Source: Streptomyces vietnamensis (GTDB taxonomy: Bacteria; Actinomycetota; Actinomycetes; Streptomycetales; Streptomycetaceae). Taken from it: a DNA stretch of 64,000 nt. The position numbers and the translations under genes were made by a program. The notes under the pieces are model-generated. The model saw only the letters and a program-made list of their open reading frames with translations. It had not been told where the DNA came from and ran no database searches. The stretch is from NCBI RefSeq assembly GCF_000830005.1, contig NZ_CP010408.1:124001-188000 (forward strand). Direction: 5' to 3'. This document shows positions 42,500 to 51,704 of this stretch, in pieces (the first letter of the stretch is position 1; each line of letters begins with the position of its first letter).

Positions 42500-43569
42500 T
42501 TGGGCGTGAGATACGCGCAGGGCGGTGGGTTGACCGATGCAGGGAGGGCCGCGCGGGAGCGGATCCGGTTGCAGGCCGTGGAACGCTTCGAGGGCGGGGA
42601 GATGAACCGGGAGATCGCTACTGCGCTGCGGGTCAGCGAGCGATCGGTGGAGCGGTGGCGCCGCCAGTGGCGCGAGCGTGGCGAGGCCGGAGTCCTGTCG
42701 AAGGGCTCGCCGGGACGACCGAGGCTCGGCGAGAAGCAGATCGCCAGACTTGAGCGGGAGTTGGAACGCGGTCCGCTGGTCCATGGTTGGGCCGACCAGA
42801 GGTGGACGCTGGCGCGGGTGAAGACACTGATCGGCCGTTTGTTCCACGTGAGCTACACGGTGGAGGGCACATGGCGGCTGCTGAAGCGGCACGGCTGGTC
42901 GTGGCAACAGCCGATCCGCCGAGCCATCGAACGCGACGACGCGGCCGTGGAGCTGTGGAAGAGGGACGTCTGGCCGCGGGTAAGAGCACCGCGGCGGCAT
43001 GCAACGGCTGGATCGTCTTTGAGGACGAAGCCGGCCAGTCGATGACGCCGCCGCGTGCCAGAACTTGGGGCCGGATCGGCCAGACCCCGGTCGTCCGGGT
43101 TCGCGGCCGGGGCTCCGGACGAGTGTCGATGGCGGGCATGACCTGCTACAGACCCGGTGAGAGGTCCCGGCTGATCTACGCCGTCCGCGAGTATCAGGGC
43201 CGTAAGGACGAGCCGAAGGGCTTCGGCTGGCGGGACTTCCGTGACCTGCTCGTCCGCGCCCGCATCCACCTCGGCGGCCCGATCGTGCTGGTCTGGGACA
43301 ACGTCCGTCTTCACCTCACCAAGCCGCTGCGGGAGTTCATCGACGCGAACGCCACCTGGCTCACTGTGTTCCAGCTGCCCACCTACGCACCGGACCTGAA
43401 CCCGCAGGAGGGCATCTGGGCGCTGGTCAAGCGCGACATCGGCAACCTCGCCGCAGCCGACCTGGGCCAGATCACGCGGGTTGTGAAGCGTCGACTCAAG
43501 CAGATCCAGTACCGCCCGGACCTGGTCGACGGCTGTCTCGCCGGCACAGGCCTGATCATGGACGGCTGA
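42500..43569 (+). pseudogene. IS630-type transposase split by a frameshift
   Basis: The first frame (42500-43045) holds the HTH half: MNREIATALRVSERSVERWRRQW and GSPGRPRLGEKQIARLE. The second frame, usable from about 42975 to 43569, holds the DDE half: GWIVFEDEAGQS (D), LVWDNVRLHLT (D) and LPTYAPDLNPQEGIWALVKR (E). The overlap at 42970-43005 needs a -1 shift near GGGTAAGAGC. Some IS630 elements use programmed frameshifting, but no slippery run of A or T is present, so an inactivating indel is equally likely. Confidence 0.75.
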
Positions 43570-43753
43570 CCGACGGTACGAATCACGTTCAGCGGCTCAG
43601 TCCGACGCGGCTTCCGGCTTCCTGAGGCTGCGACCGGGACGTCGAGGCCCGCTCTGCCTATCGGTGGGGCGTTTGGCGTCGTCTGAAAACCCCTTGCTCC
43701 CCGATCCGCCTGCTTGGTGGGATGCAGGGGCTTCGACGGCGGGAGGGGAAAGC

Positions 43754-44761
43754 TTGGCGGTGTTCGGGTGTGCGGGCTGCGGTGCGGTCCTGACGGCGGT
43801 GGTGTCGGAGGTGGCGTTGCCGATCCACCTGGCCGACACCCACTGGGAGACGCTGCACCCGCCACTGCTGGAGGCCGGATCCTACGCCGTCGACCCCGCA
43901 CCGTACGGGCCGCCGTGGCGGCAGTGGGACGAGGCCGGGGCGCGTGAGGCGGCGGAGCGGGGGCGCTTCGCGCCGTTCGGCGCGCTGTCCAACGGGCCGT
44001 CGGACACCATCCTCCTCGCGCCCGGCGACATGCGCGGCACCCGGCTGATCCTCGAGCGGGCTGGGGGCTACTGCATGGGGATCGACGGGAGGGACGGGCC
44101 GAACCTTGCCTGCCTGGGCTGCGATCTGCCAGTTGGAACGAGGATGGACGACTGCGGGTGCTGGCAGGTCGTCCGGCTCGTCCCGCAGGCGGTAGTGCGG
44201 TTGCCCGGCCCGCCAGAGCGGCCGATCATGGACTGGGCGGAGCTGCTAGCCGCCGGCGCGCTGTGGCACCGGCTGAGCGAGTACCGGGACATCCCGGCGG
44301 GCGTGGCACTCGCCCAAGTGGTGGTTGCCTCCGGGGGCGCGCCGGTCGAGGCGGCGCCCGGGCCGGTCGCTGAACTCCTCGGCCGGGCACTCGGCGCACT
44401 GCTGCCCGCCGGGGAAGGTGCGAAGCGGCTGGACCTGGCGGGACCGGGGTTCGGCGAGCCGGCCGCCGACCTGGTGCTGGTGCCGGTCCATCCGCAGACC
44501 GGAGACATGTGGCAGCCGCGTGCCGGGGCGGTGCCGGTACCTATGGATGCCGCGCTCTGGGCCGAGCTCGCCTTCCCGCCACACCGCACCCGGCTGCCGG
44601 TGGTCGGCGGGCTGCCGGCAGGTGTGGAGCGGGACGACCCGCTGCCGCCGCACTCGTGGTACCCGTTCCAGCCGTCAAAGGAGGCGTTCCGGTACACGCT
44701 CGCACGGACGCCCGCCGTCAGGGAACCGTGGCTGCGGGCGATCTACGACCGAGGATGCTGA
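43754..44761 (+). CDS. Hypothetical Streptomyces protein
   Basis: A 335-residue protein. TTG 43754 is chosen because AGGGGA lies 5 nt upstream; the frame is open further 5'. The N-terminus has a CxxC (FGCAGCGAVLTAVVSEVALP) and the centre another cluster (CLGCDLPVGTRMDDCGCW), suggesting metal binding. It ends PFQPSKEAFRYTLARTPAVREPW. Similar proteins of unknown function are common in Streptomyces, where I recall the GYCMGIDGRDGPNLAC style of motif. Located between IS elements, so probably a survivor of rearrangement. Confidence 0.65.
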   Translation: MAVFGCAGCGAVLTAVVSEVALPIHLADTHWETLHPPLLEAGSYAVDPAPYGPPWRQWDEAGAREAAERGRFAPFGALSNGPSDTILLAPGDMRGTRLILERAGGYCMGIDGRDGPNLACLGCDLPVGTRMDDCGCWQVVRLVPQAVVRLPGPPERPIMDWAELLAAGALWHRLSEYRDIPAGVALAQVVVASGGAPVEAAPGPVAELLGRALGALLPAGEGAKRLDLAGPGFGEPAADLVLVPVHPQTGDMWQPRAGAVPVPMDAALWAELAFPPHRTRLPVVGGLPAGVERDDPLPPHSWYPFQPSKEAFRYTLARTPAVREPWLRAIYDRGC

Positions 44762-44980
44762 CCCGTCAGAGGTAGTGCGAACCCAGACGTTGGGCTCGAC
44801 GTAGACGGCGTAGTCATGGACCGAGTCGTGACCAGGACGCCCCCTGATCACACATGGCTGACCGACATCACACATTCAACTTCAGTACTCCGGCCGCTAT
44901 GACGGCCGCCCACCCCTGATCCATGGCGGCATCCTGCCGTACCCGAGTTCCGGTAGCGAAGAACGGGCCTCGGGGATCAG
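44762..44980. other. Gene-free spacer before an IS
   Basis: No coding feature supported. Confidence 0.4.
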
Positions 44981-45855
44981 TAAGGATCTTCAGCGTCGCC
45001 GCTCGAGGGTGAGAACGGCCTTGGTGATTGACGTGAGTCGGTTGGGGCTGATGCGGGCTTTGCGGAAGATCCGCCAGGCCTTGAGGCGGGCGAAGGCCCG
45101 CTCGACCGGGAAGCGGAGTCGTGCGTGTGCTCGGTTGACGGCTGCTTGTCTCATGGTGAGGGGGCGTCCGAGGTGGCGTTTGAACGGCACCTGGAACGTT
45201 CCGCCGGCCCCTGCGTAGGCCTTGTCGGCCAGGACGGGGATCCGCAGTCGTTCACAGACGGTGACGATGCGGTGGGTGCGGGCGGCGGTGATGTCGACGG
45301 TGCGGCCGGGCAGTGCCGGCGAGTACCAGATCAGCTCGCCCGCCGGATCGGTGACGGCCTGGATGTTCACGCCATGCCGTCGGGCCTTGCCCGAGTAGTC
45401 CCGTTCGCGATCGCCGACCCGGTCGCACTCGGCGATGGTGCCGTCCACCAACACGTATGCGGGACGCGCCCGGCGCAGTGCCTGGGTCAGGGACGGTGCC
45501 CTCGCGGCGAGGAGCTTGATCACGCTCTGTACGTAGGCGTGGGCGGTGCCCTCGCTGATCCGGAAGCCCGCGGCGAGCTTCGCATAGGTGGTGTGCTCGC
45601 GCAGGTATACCAGGGCGATGACCGCGCGCTGCGAGGGCCGCAGTTTGCAGCGGCGGTCACCCTCGCGGGTGACGATCAGCATCGTGACCCACTCCACGAG
45701 CGCGTGCGGCAGGTCGAGTGCGGCAGGATAGGTGACCAACGAGGCCTCCGGTCGCAGCGGTTGAGACGTCAGACATCTCGAACCATTGCCCGAAGGCCTC
45801 GCCTGCTATCCAGCCTCGACCGTCACCCGATCGGTGACCACGCTGAAGATCCTTA
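44981..45855. mobile_element. Complete IS5-type element
   Basis: Bounded by the 16-bp inverted repeats TAAGGATCTTCAGCGT (44981-44996) and ACGCTGAAGATCCTTA (45840-45855), with one transposase gene on the minus strand. It appears structurally complete. Confidence 0.8.
44990..45739 (-). CDS. IS5-type DDE transposase
   Basis: A 249-residue transposase from TTG 45739. It contains LRPSQRAVIALVYLREHTTYAKLAAGFRISEGTAHAYVQ (HTH_4-type DNA binding), VDGTIAECDRV (first D), VLADKAYAGAG (second D) and RLRFPVERAFARLKAWRIFR (E). Full-length and apparently intact, in the element with perfect 16-bp ends. Confidence 0.85.
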   Translation of the reverse strand: MVTYPAALDLPHALVEWVTMLIVTREGDRRCKLRPSQRAVIALVYLREHTTYAKLAAGFRISEGTAHAYVQSVIKLLAARAPSLTQALRRARPAYVLVDGTIAECDRVGDRERDYSGKARRHGVNIQAVTDPAGELIWYSPALPGRTVDITAARTHRIVTVCERLRIPVLADKAYAGAGGTFQVPFKRHLGRPLTMRQAAVNRAHARLRFPVERAFARLKAWRIFRKARISPNRLTSITKAVLTLERRR

Positions 45856-45866
45856 GTGAACCTCTT

Positions 45867-45990
45867 TCATCCTGAATAGTCGCAGGTCAGCAGGATGTGG
45901 ATAGCTCGGACGACGCGGCTGATGCGTCCGGTCGAGCAGCGAGCTCTGCGCATGATGCGCCAGGACTTGAGTCGGGCGAAGGGGAGGGGG
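45867..45990 (-). pseudogene. Transposase C-terminal remnant
   Basis: The minus strand reads PLPFARLKSWRIMRRARCST and GRISRVVRAIHILLTCD before a stop at 45867. This is a degraded relative of the adjacent IS transposase C-terminus (FARLKAWRIFRKARIS). Only about 40 codons remain. Confidence 0.65.
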
Positions 45991-46041
45991 TGCGCTTTGG
46001 GGGCTGGAATGGCGTGAATACGCTCCCTGGGGATGGTGCTC

Positions 46042-46074
46042 TTGGACCGTGATTATGGAATGTTGTTACGTTCG
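46042..46074 (+). promoter_or_regulatory. Promoter of the decayed precursor gene
   Basis: TTGGAC (46042-46047) and TACGTT (46067-46072) are spaced 19 nt, within the 13-nt block GTTGTTACGTTCG at 46062-46074. The block is identical to one upstream of the intact precursor gene and sits 101 nt before the ATG here and 97 nt there. Confidence 0.55.
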
Positions 46075-46174
46075 GCATGCCGCATTGCCCGCCGATGCAG
46101 ACCTTGGCTGTCGAGGAGGCAAGGCGGGCCTGGGCGGACTCGTCAGCCCGCAATTTCCCGAAGAAGGAAGTGCT

Positions 46175-46272
46175 ATGAAAGTGGAGAACATGATCGATTC
46201 CTCTGAGGGCTTCTTCGACGAGCGGCGCCCACCATGATCGCGTACGAGTCGACGTCCCGTACCGACGAGTGA
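46175..46272 (+). pseudogene. Frameshifted RiPP precursor copy
   Basis: A short gene with a GAAGGAAG ribosome-binding site before ATG 46175. It reads MKVENMIDSSEGFFDE and would stop after 20 residues at 46235-46237 (TGA). A 1-nt deletion near 46223 relative to the copy at 56049 explains this: restoring the frame yields PTMIAYESTS and a TDE end, closely matching the intact precursor's C-terminus. It is a degenerate paralogue, with the leader conserved and the His of the intact core replaced by Tyr. The next gene downstream is a methyltransferase. Confidence 0.68.
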
Positions 46273-46455
46273 CAGATTCCCGATGAAGCTGTGGGCGCCC
46301 CAGGGACGATTGCAGTGCTTCATTAATTGCCGAGCGCATGTCCTGATTTTGACCGACTCTCAGGCGCGTCGGCCTTGCTGCGGACCAAAGACAGGGAATT
46401 CCTAAGACATACCTGATCCACCCCGAAATCGGCGAGACGACTAGGAGTACACTGC

Positions 46456-47235
46456 GTGAGCACCCTCCCGCGTAACGAGTCCGACGAGACAGCACAGGAA
46501 TCGTGGACGGAACGCCGTTTATGGGATGTCTGGTCGGAGCACTATGACGGCAGCTTCCTCGGTACTACAGAGCCCGGGGAGATGGTTTCCCGGCTCTCTT
46601 CCCTCGCATGGGATCAAACCGCTCTGGAGTTAGGCGTAGGCACAGGACGAGTAGCTCTGCCCCTTGCTCGAACGGGAGTGACCGTCGACGGCATCGAGTT
46701 TTCCGGACCCATGGCCAAAAAGCTGCAGGCCAAGGTGCAGGACCTCCCCGTCGTGGTAATTAACGGAGACATGGCCGACCGGCATGATATGGGGCATTCT
46801 TACTCGCTCGTGTACGCCGTACATAGCGCTCTCCATCTTCTCCAGACTCAGCATGACCAGGTGAGGTGTCTGATGAACGCTGCGGACGCCTTGAAAGCAG
46901 GCGGTCACCTCGTCGTGGAATCCGTTCATCCGCAAGTGTTCGCCGGACCGCTCCGCGGGAAGAACATCAAGATCCGAAATCTTACCGACTCGGAACTTGC
47001 CCTATCTGCGACGGTGGTTGACACAGCGCAGCAGACGGTCCGGTTCCAAGAGATCTCTTTCGGCGACAACGGAACACGGATGCTGCCGTGTCACATCAGG
47101 TGGATCTGGCCATCAGAGCTTGATCTTATGGCGTCCATGGCTGGACTCAAAAGGATCTCCAGGGATGCGGACTGGCACGGAGGTGCGGTGACGCCAGAAA
47201 GCACCCAGTATGTGTGCGTCTATCAGAAGGAGTAG
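46456..47235 (+). CDS. SAM-dependent methyltransferase beside the decayed precursor
   Basis: A 259-residue class I methyltransferase. GTG 46456 follows AGGAG at 8 nt. Motif I is ALELGVGTGRVALPLARTGV (about 56-75), motif II GIEFSGPM, and the acidic residue IN..GDMAD comes next. It belongs to the methyltransf_25/11 type. It lies 180 nt after the frameshifted precursor and 9.6 kb from the intact one, so I take it as part of the split peptide cluster. The methyl acceptor is probably the modified peptide. Downstream it is cut off from the rest by four IS copies. Confidence 0.78.
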   Translation: MSTLPRNESDETAQESWTERRLWDVWSEHYDGSFLGTTEPGEMVSRLSSLAWDQTALELGVGTGRVALPLARTGVTVDGIEFSGPMAKKLQAKVQDLPVVVINGDMADRHDMGHSYSLVYAVHSALHLLQTQHDQVRCLMNAADALKAGGHLVVESVHPQVFAGPLRGKNIKIRNLTDSELALSATVVDTAQQTVRFQEISFGDNGTRMLPCHIRWIWPSELDLMASMAGLKRISRDADWHGGAVTPESTQYVCVYQKE

Positions 47236-47256
47236 CAGAGGAGCCCCCTAAAGGGG

Positions 47257-48114
47257 GTTGCAGAAGGCTTCGTTCTGGGCATTTTGCCTGTATGGGTGGG
47301 GTGTTGCGGGCTGAGCCGGTGTGGGTGGAGACGTTCACGGGCTTGCGGATGGAGCGGTTCGCGAAGCTGGTGAAGGCGGTGCGCGAACGAGGTGGGAACG
47401 GACCGGGTGGCGGCCGGCCGTGGTGTCTGCCGCTGGCGGACCGGCTGCTGCTGGTGGCCGTGTACTACCGCACGAATCTCACCATGCGGCAGTTCGCGCC
47501 GCTGTTCGATGTCTCGCCCGCCACGGTCTGCCGGGTCATCCAGCGGCTGTGGCCGCTGTTGGCTCTCGAGCGGGCTCCGCGGCTGGTTGCGGACACCGAA
47601 CGGTTGTGGATCGTGGACGGCACCCTGATCCCGGTCCGCGACCGCAAGGTGGGCGCCTCGTCCCGCAACTACCGGTTCTCGGCAAACGTGCAGGTCATCA
47701 TCGACGCGGACACCCGCCTGGTCGTCGCGGCGGCCCGGCCGGCGCCGGGCAACAAGGCCGACGCACATGTCTGGCGCGAGTCGGACCTGCCCGCTCTGGC
47801 GGCGGGAACGACGGTCATCGCGGACGGCGCCTACCTCGGCACCGGCCTGATCGTTCCGCACCGGAAGAGAGCTGGTCGCCCCCTCCTGCGCGGGCAGGAG
47901 GAGGACAACGCCGAGCACCGAAGGGTCCGCGCCCGGGTCGAGCACACCTTCGCCCGGATGAAGAACTGGAAGATCCTGCGCGCCTGCCGGCAACGAGGCG
48001 ACGGACTTCACCATGCCGTCCAGGCCGTCGCCGCCATGCACAACCTCACCATGACCCGGTGAATCAGCAGGTCAAACGCCAGATAGGTCTGCCCGAATCG
48101 GAGCCTTCTGCAAC
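47257..48114. mobile_element. IS5-type element with imperfect terminal repeats
   Basis: Terminal repeats begin GTTGCAGAAGGCTTCG on the left and, as complement, GTTGCAGAAGGCTCCG on the right, matching over about 25 bp with few mismatches. Contains one plus-strand transposase gene. It is the first of four adjacent IS copies. Confidence 0.8.
47292..48062 (+). CDS. IS5-type DDE transposase
   Basis: A 256-residue transposase, ATG 47292 by comparison with related copies. Motifs: LTMRQFAPLFDVSPATVCRVIQRLWP (HTH), VDGTLIPVRDRKVGASSRNYRFS (D), IADGAYLGTGLIVPHRK (D) and RVRARVEHTFARMKNWKILRAC (E). Appears intact and active in principle. It shares about half its sequence with the transposases at 41552 and 49516 but has different ends. 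Confidence 0.85.
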   Translation: MGGVLRAEPVWVETFTGLRMERFAKLVKAVRERGGNGPGGGRPWCLPLADRLLLVAVYYRTNLTMRQFAPLFDVSPATVCRVIQRLWPLLALERAPRLVADTERLWIVDGTLIPVRDRKVGASSRNYRFSANVQVIIDADTRLVVAAARPAPGNKADAHVWRESDLPALAAGTTVIADGAYLGTGLIVPHRKRAGRPLLRGQEEDNAEHRRVRARVEHTFARMKNWKILRACRQRGDGLHHAVQAVAAMHNLTMTR

Positions 48115-48120
48115 ACGCTT

Positions 48121-49172
48121 TACGAGCTCGTGCACGGTAAGCGGTGAGACGTCGAGGGCTCCGGCAGGCCTGGTGCTCACCTCTGTCGTCGTGGGTTCAG
48201 GTCTGCGGTCTGCTGGTGCGACAGCAGGCCGGCGACGGCCTGGACGGTGTCGCTGATGTGCTCGCGGCGGCCGAGGTGGCGGGCCAGGGCCCGCCAGTTC
48301 TTCAGATGGGCGATGCCGTGCTCGACCCGGATACGGCGCGAGGAGTGTGCCTTGCGCTGTCGCTCGTACATCTCCTCGTACCAGTCCGGGGCGTTCTTCT
48401 TGAACTTGCGGTGCGGTGGTGTGACCACGCGTCCGCCGGTCTGAGCGCCGAGACCCTGGTAGCCGGCGTCGGCGAGGATCTCGACTACGGGCCCGTCGGC
48501 CAAGAGCTTGACCAGCCCTAACTGACGGGCGTGGGTGATGTCCGCGCAGCTGCCGGGCTCGGTCGGGCTGCACCACAGCACGCGGCCCTCGCCGTCCGTG
48601 ACCACCATGGATTTGACGGCGTTCTGCTTGTTCTTCCCGGAGATGTAGGTGTCCCGGTTCTTGCGTCCGGCGGCCGGGCGGCGGACCCGGATCTCGGTGC
48701 CGTCGATGATCCCGGTCTGTTCGCTGGCGCCGAGGTGGTCGATGACTTCGGCCAGGGTCCGCAGCCGGACGCCGGGGCTGATCGTGCACCCCCGCTCGGC
48801 GAGCAGGGGCCGCACCTCGCCGATGGCCCGGGTGATGGTGGAACGGTCCACGTCGAACCAGCAGGCCGGCACGTCATGGGTGACCCCGTGACGGAGATGG
48901 GCGAGCGTGGCCAGGAGCCGGTCGACGAACACCAGCCGGTGCTTCGCGCCGGCTCCCACACCCCGCTGCCGCGGCCGGGAGGCCAGCTTTGCCTGGTGAC
49001 GCTCATGTCATGACGGGCCCAGGTCCGCGACGAGTTCAGCGATCACATCGGCCGACAGGCCCGTGATCCGACGGCTGATGACGATCGCTGCACGAGTCAC
49101 GGTCCCCAACACCTCACCATGATCGACCATCCGTGGCTCGACGTCTCACCGCTTACCGTGCACGAGCTCGTA
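48121..49172. mobile_element. IS5-type element, transposase nonsense-mutated
   Basis: Perfect terminal inverted repeats of 36 bp: left 48121-48156 beginning TACGAGCTCGTGCACGG and right 49137-49172. Carries a minus-strand transposase interrupted by a stop codon. Confidence 0.82.
48177..49130 (-). pseudogene. IS5-type transposase with internal stop
   Basis: The full frame runs from ATG 49130 (VISRRITGLSADVIAELVADLGP) to the stop at 48177. An in-frame TGA at 49008-49010 replaces the Trp codon present in the related copy (LGPS-stop versus VGPLWHERH). Downstream sequence is intact, with VDRSTITRAIGEVRPLLAE, IIDGTEIRVRRPAAGRK (D), ILADAGYQGLGAQTGG (D) and RIRVEHGIAHLKNWRALA (E), and could restart at GTG 48959. 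Probably inactive. Confidence 0.78.
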
Positions 49173-49242
49173 AGGGCTGTCCCGTAACTGATGGACAGGC
49201 GTTAATGGATGGGTAGTCCGCGGCTCGCATGCAAGTCGAGGA

Positions 49243-49446
49243 TCACCTGCCGCCCGTCTTGATCCATGGCCATTTCACGATGCAGACCACGACAGGGGCG
49301 ACGAGCATGGCCAGCAGCCACAGGCCCACGCTCGCGGGAGAGTAGATGTAGTAGCGCCAATGCTCTGGCAGAGGCGACGGCGCGAGTAGGAGCAAGATCA
49401 GCGTGGCCCATGTGGCCAGTACGGCGGCTGCCATGCGTGCGGTCAT
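49243..49446 (-). CDS. Small two-helix membrane protein, IS passenger
   Basis: A 67-residue protein with two hydrophobic segments (MAAAVLATWATLILLLLAP and GLWLLAMLVAPVVVCIVKW) and a basic tail. ATG 49446. It lies between the IS left repeat and the transposase, so it appears to be carried by this element. The equivalent copy at 41552 has an unrelated gene in the same place. No family recognised. Confidence 0.5.
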   Translation of the reverse strand: MTARMAAAVLATWATLILLLLAPSPLPEHWRYYIYSPASVGLWLLAMLVAPVVVCIVKWPWIKTGGR

Positions 49447-49515
49447 CTCTATTGGCCCCCTCGACGACGCTCATCTCTACGGATCGGATGATAGAGCGGC
49501 TGAGATGATCTTGGT

Positions 49516-50283
49516 ATGGCTAGTGTGATCACGGCGTCAGAGCCGCCCTGGATAGCCCCGTTCACCGGGCTGAGCCCGCGCCTGTTCGGGAAGCTGGTGA
49601 CCGTGTTGCGGCGCGAGGGTGCGGACGCGGTCCGCAAGGGCCAGCCGTGGAGTCTTCCGCTGGAGGACCGGGCCTTGCTGGTGGCGGCGTACTGGCGCAC
49701 GAACCTGACCATGCGGCAGCTCGCCCCGTTGTTCGGTGTGTCCAAGTCGGCGGCGGACCGGATCATCGACCACCTCGGGCCGATGCTCGCACTCCAGCCC
49801 CGCAAACGGTTCGCCAAGGACACCGTGCTTATCGTGGACGGCACCCTGGTCCCCACCCGCGACCACGCCATCGCGGAGCGGTCGAAGAACTATCGGTACT
49901 CCACCAACCACCAAGTCGTCATCGACGCCGACACCCGCCTGGTCGTCGTGGTCGGACGGCCGCTCGCCGGAAACCGCAACGACTGCAAAGCGTGGGAGGA
50001 ATCCAGCGCCAAAGCCTCCGTCGGCAGGACGCTCACGATCGCCGACGGCGGCTATCCAGGCACCGGGCTCGTCATGCCCCACCGCCGCCGCAAGGGCGAG
50101 GAACTGCCGGAGTGGAAGCAGGAGCACAACAAGTCCCACAAGCAGGTCCGCGCCCGCGTTGAGCACGTATTCGCCCGGATGAAGACCTGGAAGATCCTCC
50201 GCGACTGCCGCCTCAAAGGCGATGGCGTCCACCACGCCATGCTCGGCATCGCACGGATGCACAACCTCGCACTCGCCGGATAG
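49516..50283 (+). CDS. IS5-type DDE transposase, second copy
   Basis: A 255-residue transposase, about 90 percent identical by eye to the one at 41552 (same HTH LTMRQLAPLFGVSKSAADRIIDH, VDGTLVPTRDHAIAERSKNYRYSTNHQ, IADGGYPGTGLVMPHRR and RVEHVFARMKTWKILRD). DDE residues are all present. ATG 49516. Flanked by perfect terminal repeats. Confidence 0.86.
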   Translation: MASVITASEPPWIAPFTGLSPRLFGKLVTVLRREGADAVRKGQPWSLPLEDRALLVAAYWRTNLTMRQLAPLFGVSKSAADRIIDHLGPMLALQPRKRFAKDTVLIVDGTLVPTRDHAIAERSKNYRYSTNHQVVIDADTRLVVVVGRPLAGNRNDCKAWEESSAKASVGRTLTIADGGYPGTGLVMPHRRRKGEELPEWKQEHNKSHKQVRARVEHVFARMKTWKILRDCRLKGDGVHHAMLGIARMHNLALAG

Positions 50284-50350
50284 ACCAGCGGGCCGCACCG
50301 CGGCCACCCACGTCCAAGGCGACTCAAAGATCAGTTACGGGACAGCCCTT

Positions 50351-51400
50351 ACGAGCTCGTGCGTGGTTAGCGGTGCGACGTCGAAAGGTGCAGGTCGGTC
50401 CGGTGATCACTGTGCCTGACGGTCCGTGCGGGTGGCGGTCTGCTGGTGTGAGAGCAGGCTGGCGACGGCTTGGATCGTGTCGCTCATGTGCTCGCGTCGG
50501 CCGTGGTGCCGGGCGAGTGCCCGCCAGTTCTTCAGGTGTGCGATGCCGTGCTCGACCCGGATACGGCGTGAGGAGTGGGCCTTGCGCTGGCGTTCGTAGA
50601 TCTCCTCCTACCACTGTGGCGGGTTCTTCTTGAACTTGCGGTGTGGTGGTGTCACCACGCGGCCGCCGGTCTGGGCGCCCAGGCCTTGATAGCCCGCATC
50701 GGCGAGGATCTCCACGGGCGGGCCGTCAACCAGGTGCTTGACCAGGCCCAACTGCCGGGCGTGTGTGATGTCGGCACAGCTTGCCGGCTGGGCTGGACTG
50801 CAGAACAGGAGCCTGCCGCTGGCGTCGGTGAGGATCATGGCCTTGACGGCGTTCTGCTTGTTCTTGCCGGAGATGAACTTTTCCCGATCCTTACGGCCGG
50901 CAGCGGGTCTGCGGACCCGGATCTCGGTGCCGTCGACGATCCCGGTCTGCCCGCTGGACCCGAGGTGCTCGATGACCTCGGCGAGGGTGCGGAGCCGGAC
51001 ACCGGCTGCGATGGTGCAGCCCCGCTCGGCGAGCAGCGGCCGCACCTCGCCGATCGCCCGGGTGACCGTGGAGCGGTCGACGCCGAACCAGCAGGCCAGC
51101 ACGTCGTGAGTAGCGCCGTGGCGAAGGTGGACGAGGGTTGCCAGGGGCCGGTCGATGAAGACCAACCGGTGCTTTGCACCCGCGCCGACGGCCCGCTTCC
51201 GTGGCCTGGACTCCAGTCTCGCCTGGTGTCGCTCGTGCCATAACGGACCTACCTCGGCGACTAGTTCGGCGATCACATCGGCCGACAGCCCCGTGATCCT
51301 CCGGTCGCTGATGATCGCTGTACGAGACCCGTTCCTCACCACACGAACATGATCAGCGATCACGACCCAGCGTCGCACCGCTAACCACGCACGAGCTCGT
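50351..51400. mobile_element. IS5-type element, second copy, nonsense-mutated
   Basis: Perfect 30-bp terminal inverted repeats at 50351-50380 (start ACGAGCTCGTGCGTGG) and 51371-51400. It is a diverged sibling of the element at 48121. The transposase carries a stop codon near its C-terminus. Confidence 0.8.
50407..51378 (-). pseudogene. IS5-type transposase with late nonsense codon
   Basis: From ATG 51378 the frame is intact through VDRSTVTRAIGEVRPLLAE, VDGTEIRVRRPAAGRK and ILADAGYQGLGAQTGG to KFKKNPPQW. There a TAG at 50608-50610 replaces the Tyr seen in the sibling copy (DWYEEMYERQR). The remaining codons after the stop (HSSRRIRVEHGIAHLKNWRAL, including the catalytic E) continue in frame to 50407. 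Losing the last third including E should inactivate it. Confidence 0.8.
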
Positions 51401-51704
51401 TAGCTGGACAACTCGTCCCGATCCAAGGCTCGGCAGGATATTGGATGGCCCCGGACGAGTGATGTCCGGCTTCTGCATTGCGGCTTGTACGGGGTTCTGC
51501 AGATGATCTTGTACGCGGACGCGGGCAAGGGGAGCTTCAGACGTTCCGTCCCCGTAGAAGCACCGGCCTCGGGCTGTTCGACGTTGTGATGCCGTACAGC
51601 TCGAGGCCGGCGCGTGAGACCGCTGGTCCTTTCCCACTTCGTGTTCTGCTTTTGGAAGGGGGGCACAGAAGGCGGCTGTGGTCTTGGGCCGCTGAGAAGC
51701 CTGG
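51401..51704. other. Gene-free interval between IS and exporter gene
   Basis: About 300 bp with no supported gene. It likely holds the terminator of the minus-strand RiPP operon but no strong hairpin was found by eye. Confidence 0.35.

Larger units (their letters stand above)
49174..50348. mobile_element. IS5-type element with a membrane-protein passenger
   Basis: Perfect 19-bp terminal repeats GGGCTGTCCCGTAACTGAT at 49174-49192 and its complement at 50330-50348. Contains the plus-strand transposase (49516-50283) and a minus-strand small membrane gene (49243-49446). It is sandwiched exactly between two copies of another IS. Confidence 0.8.
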
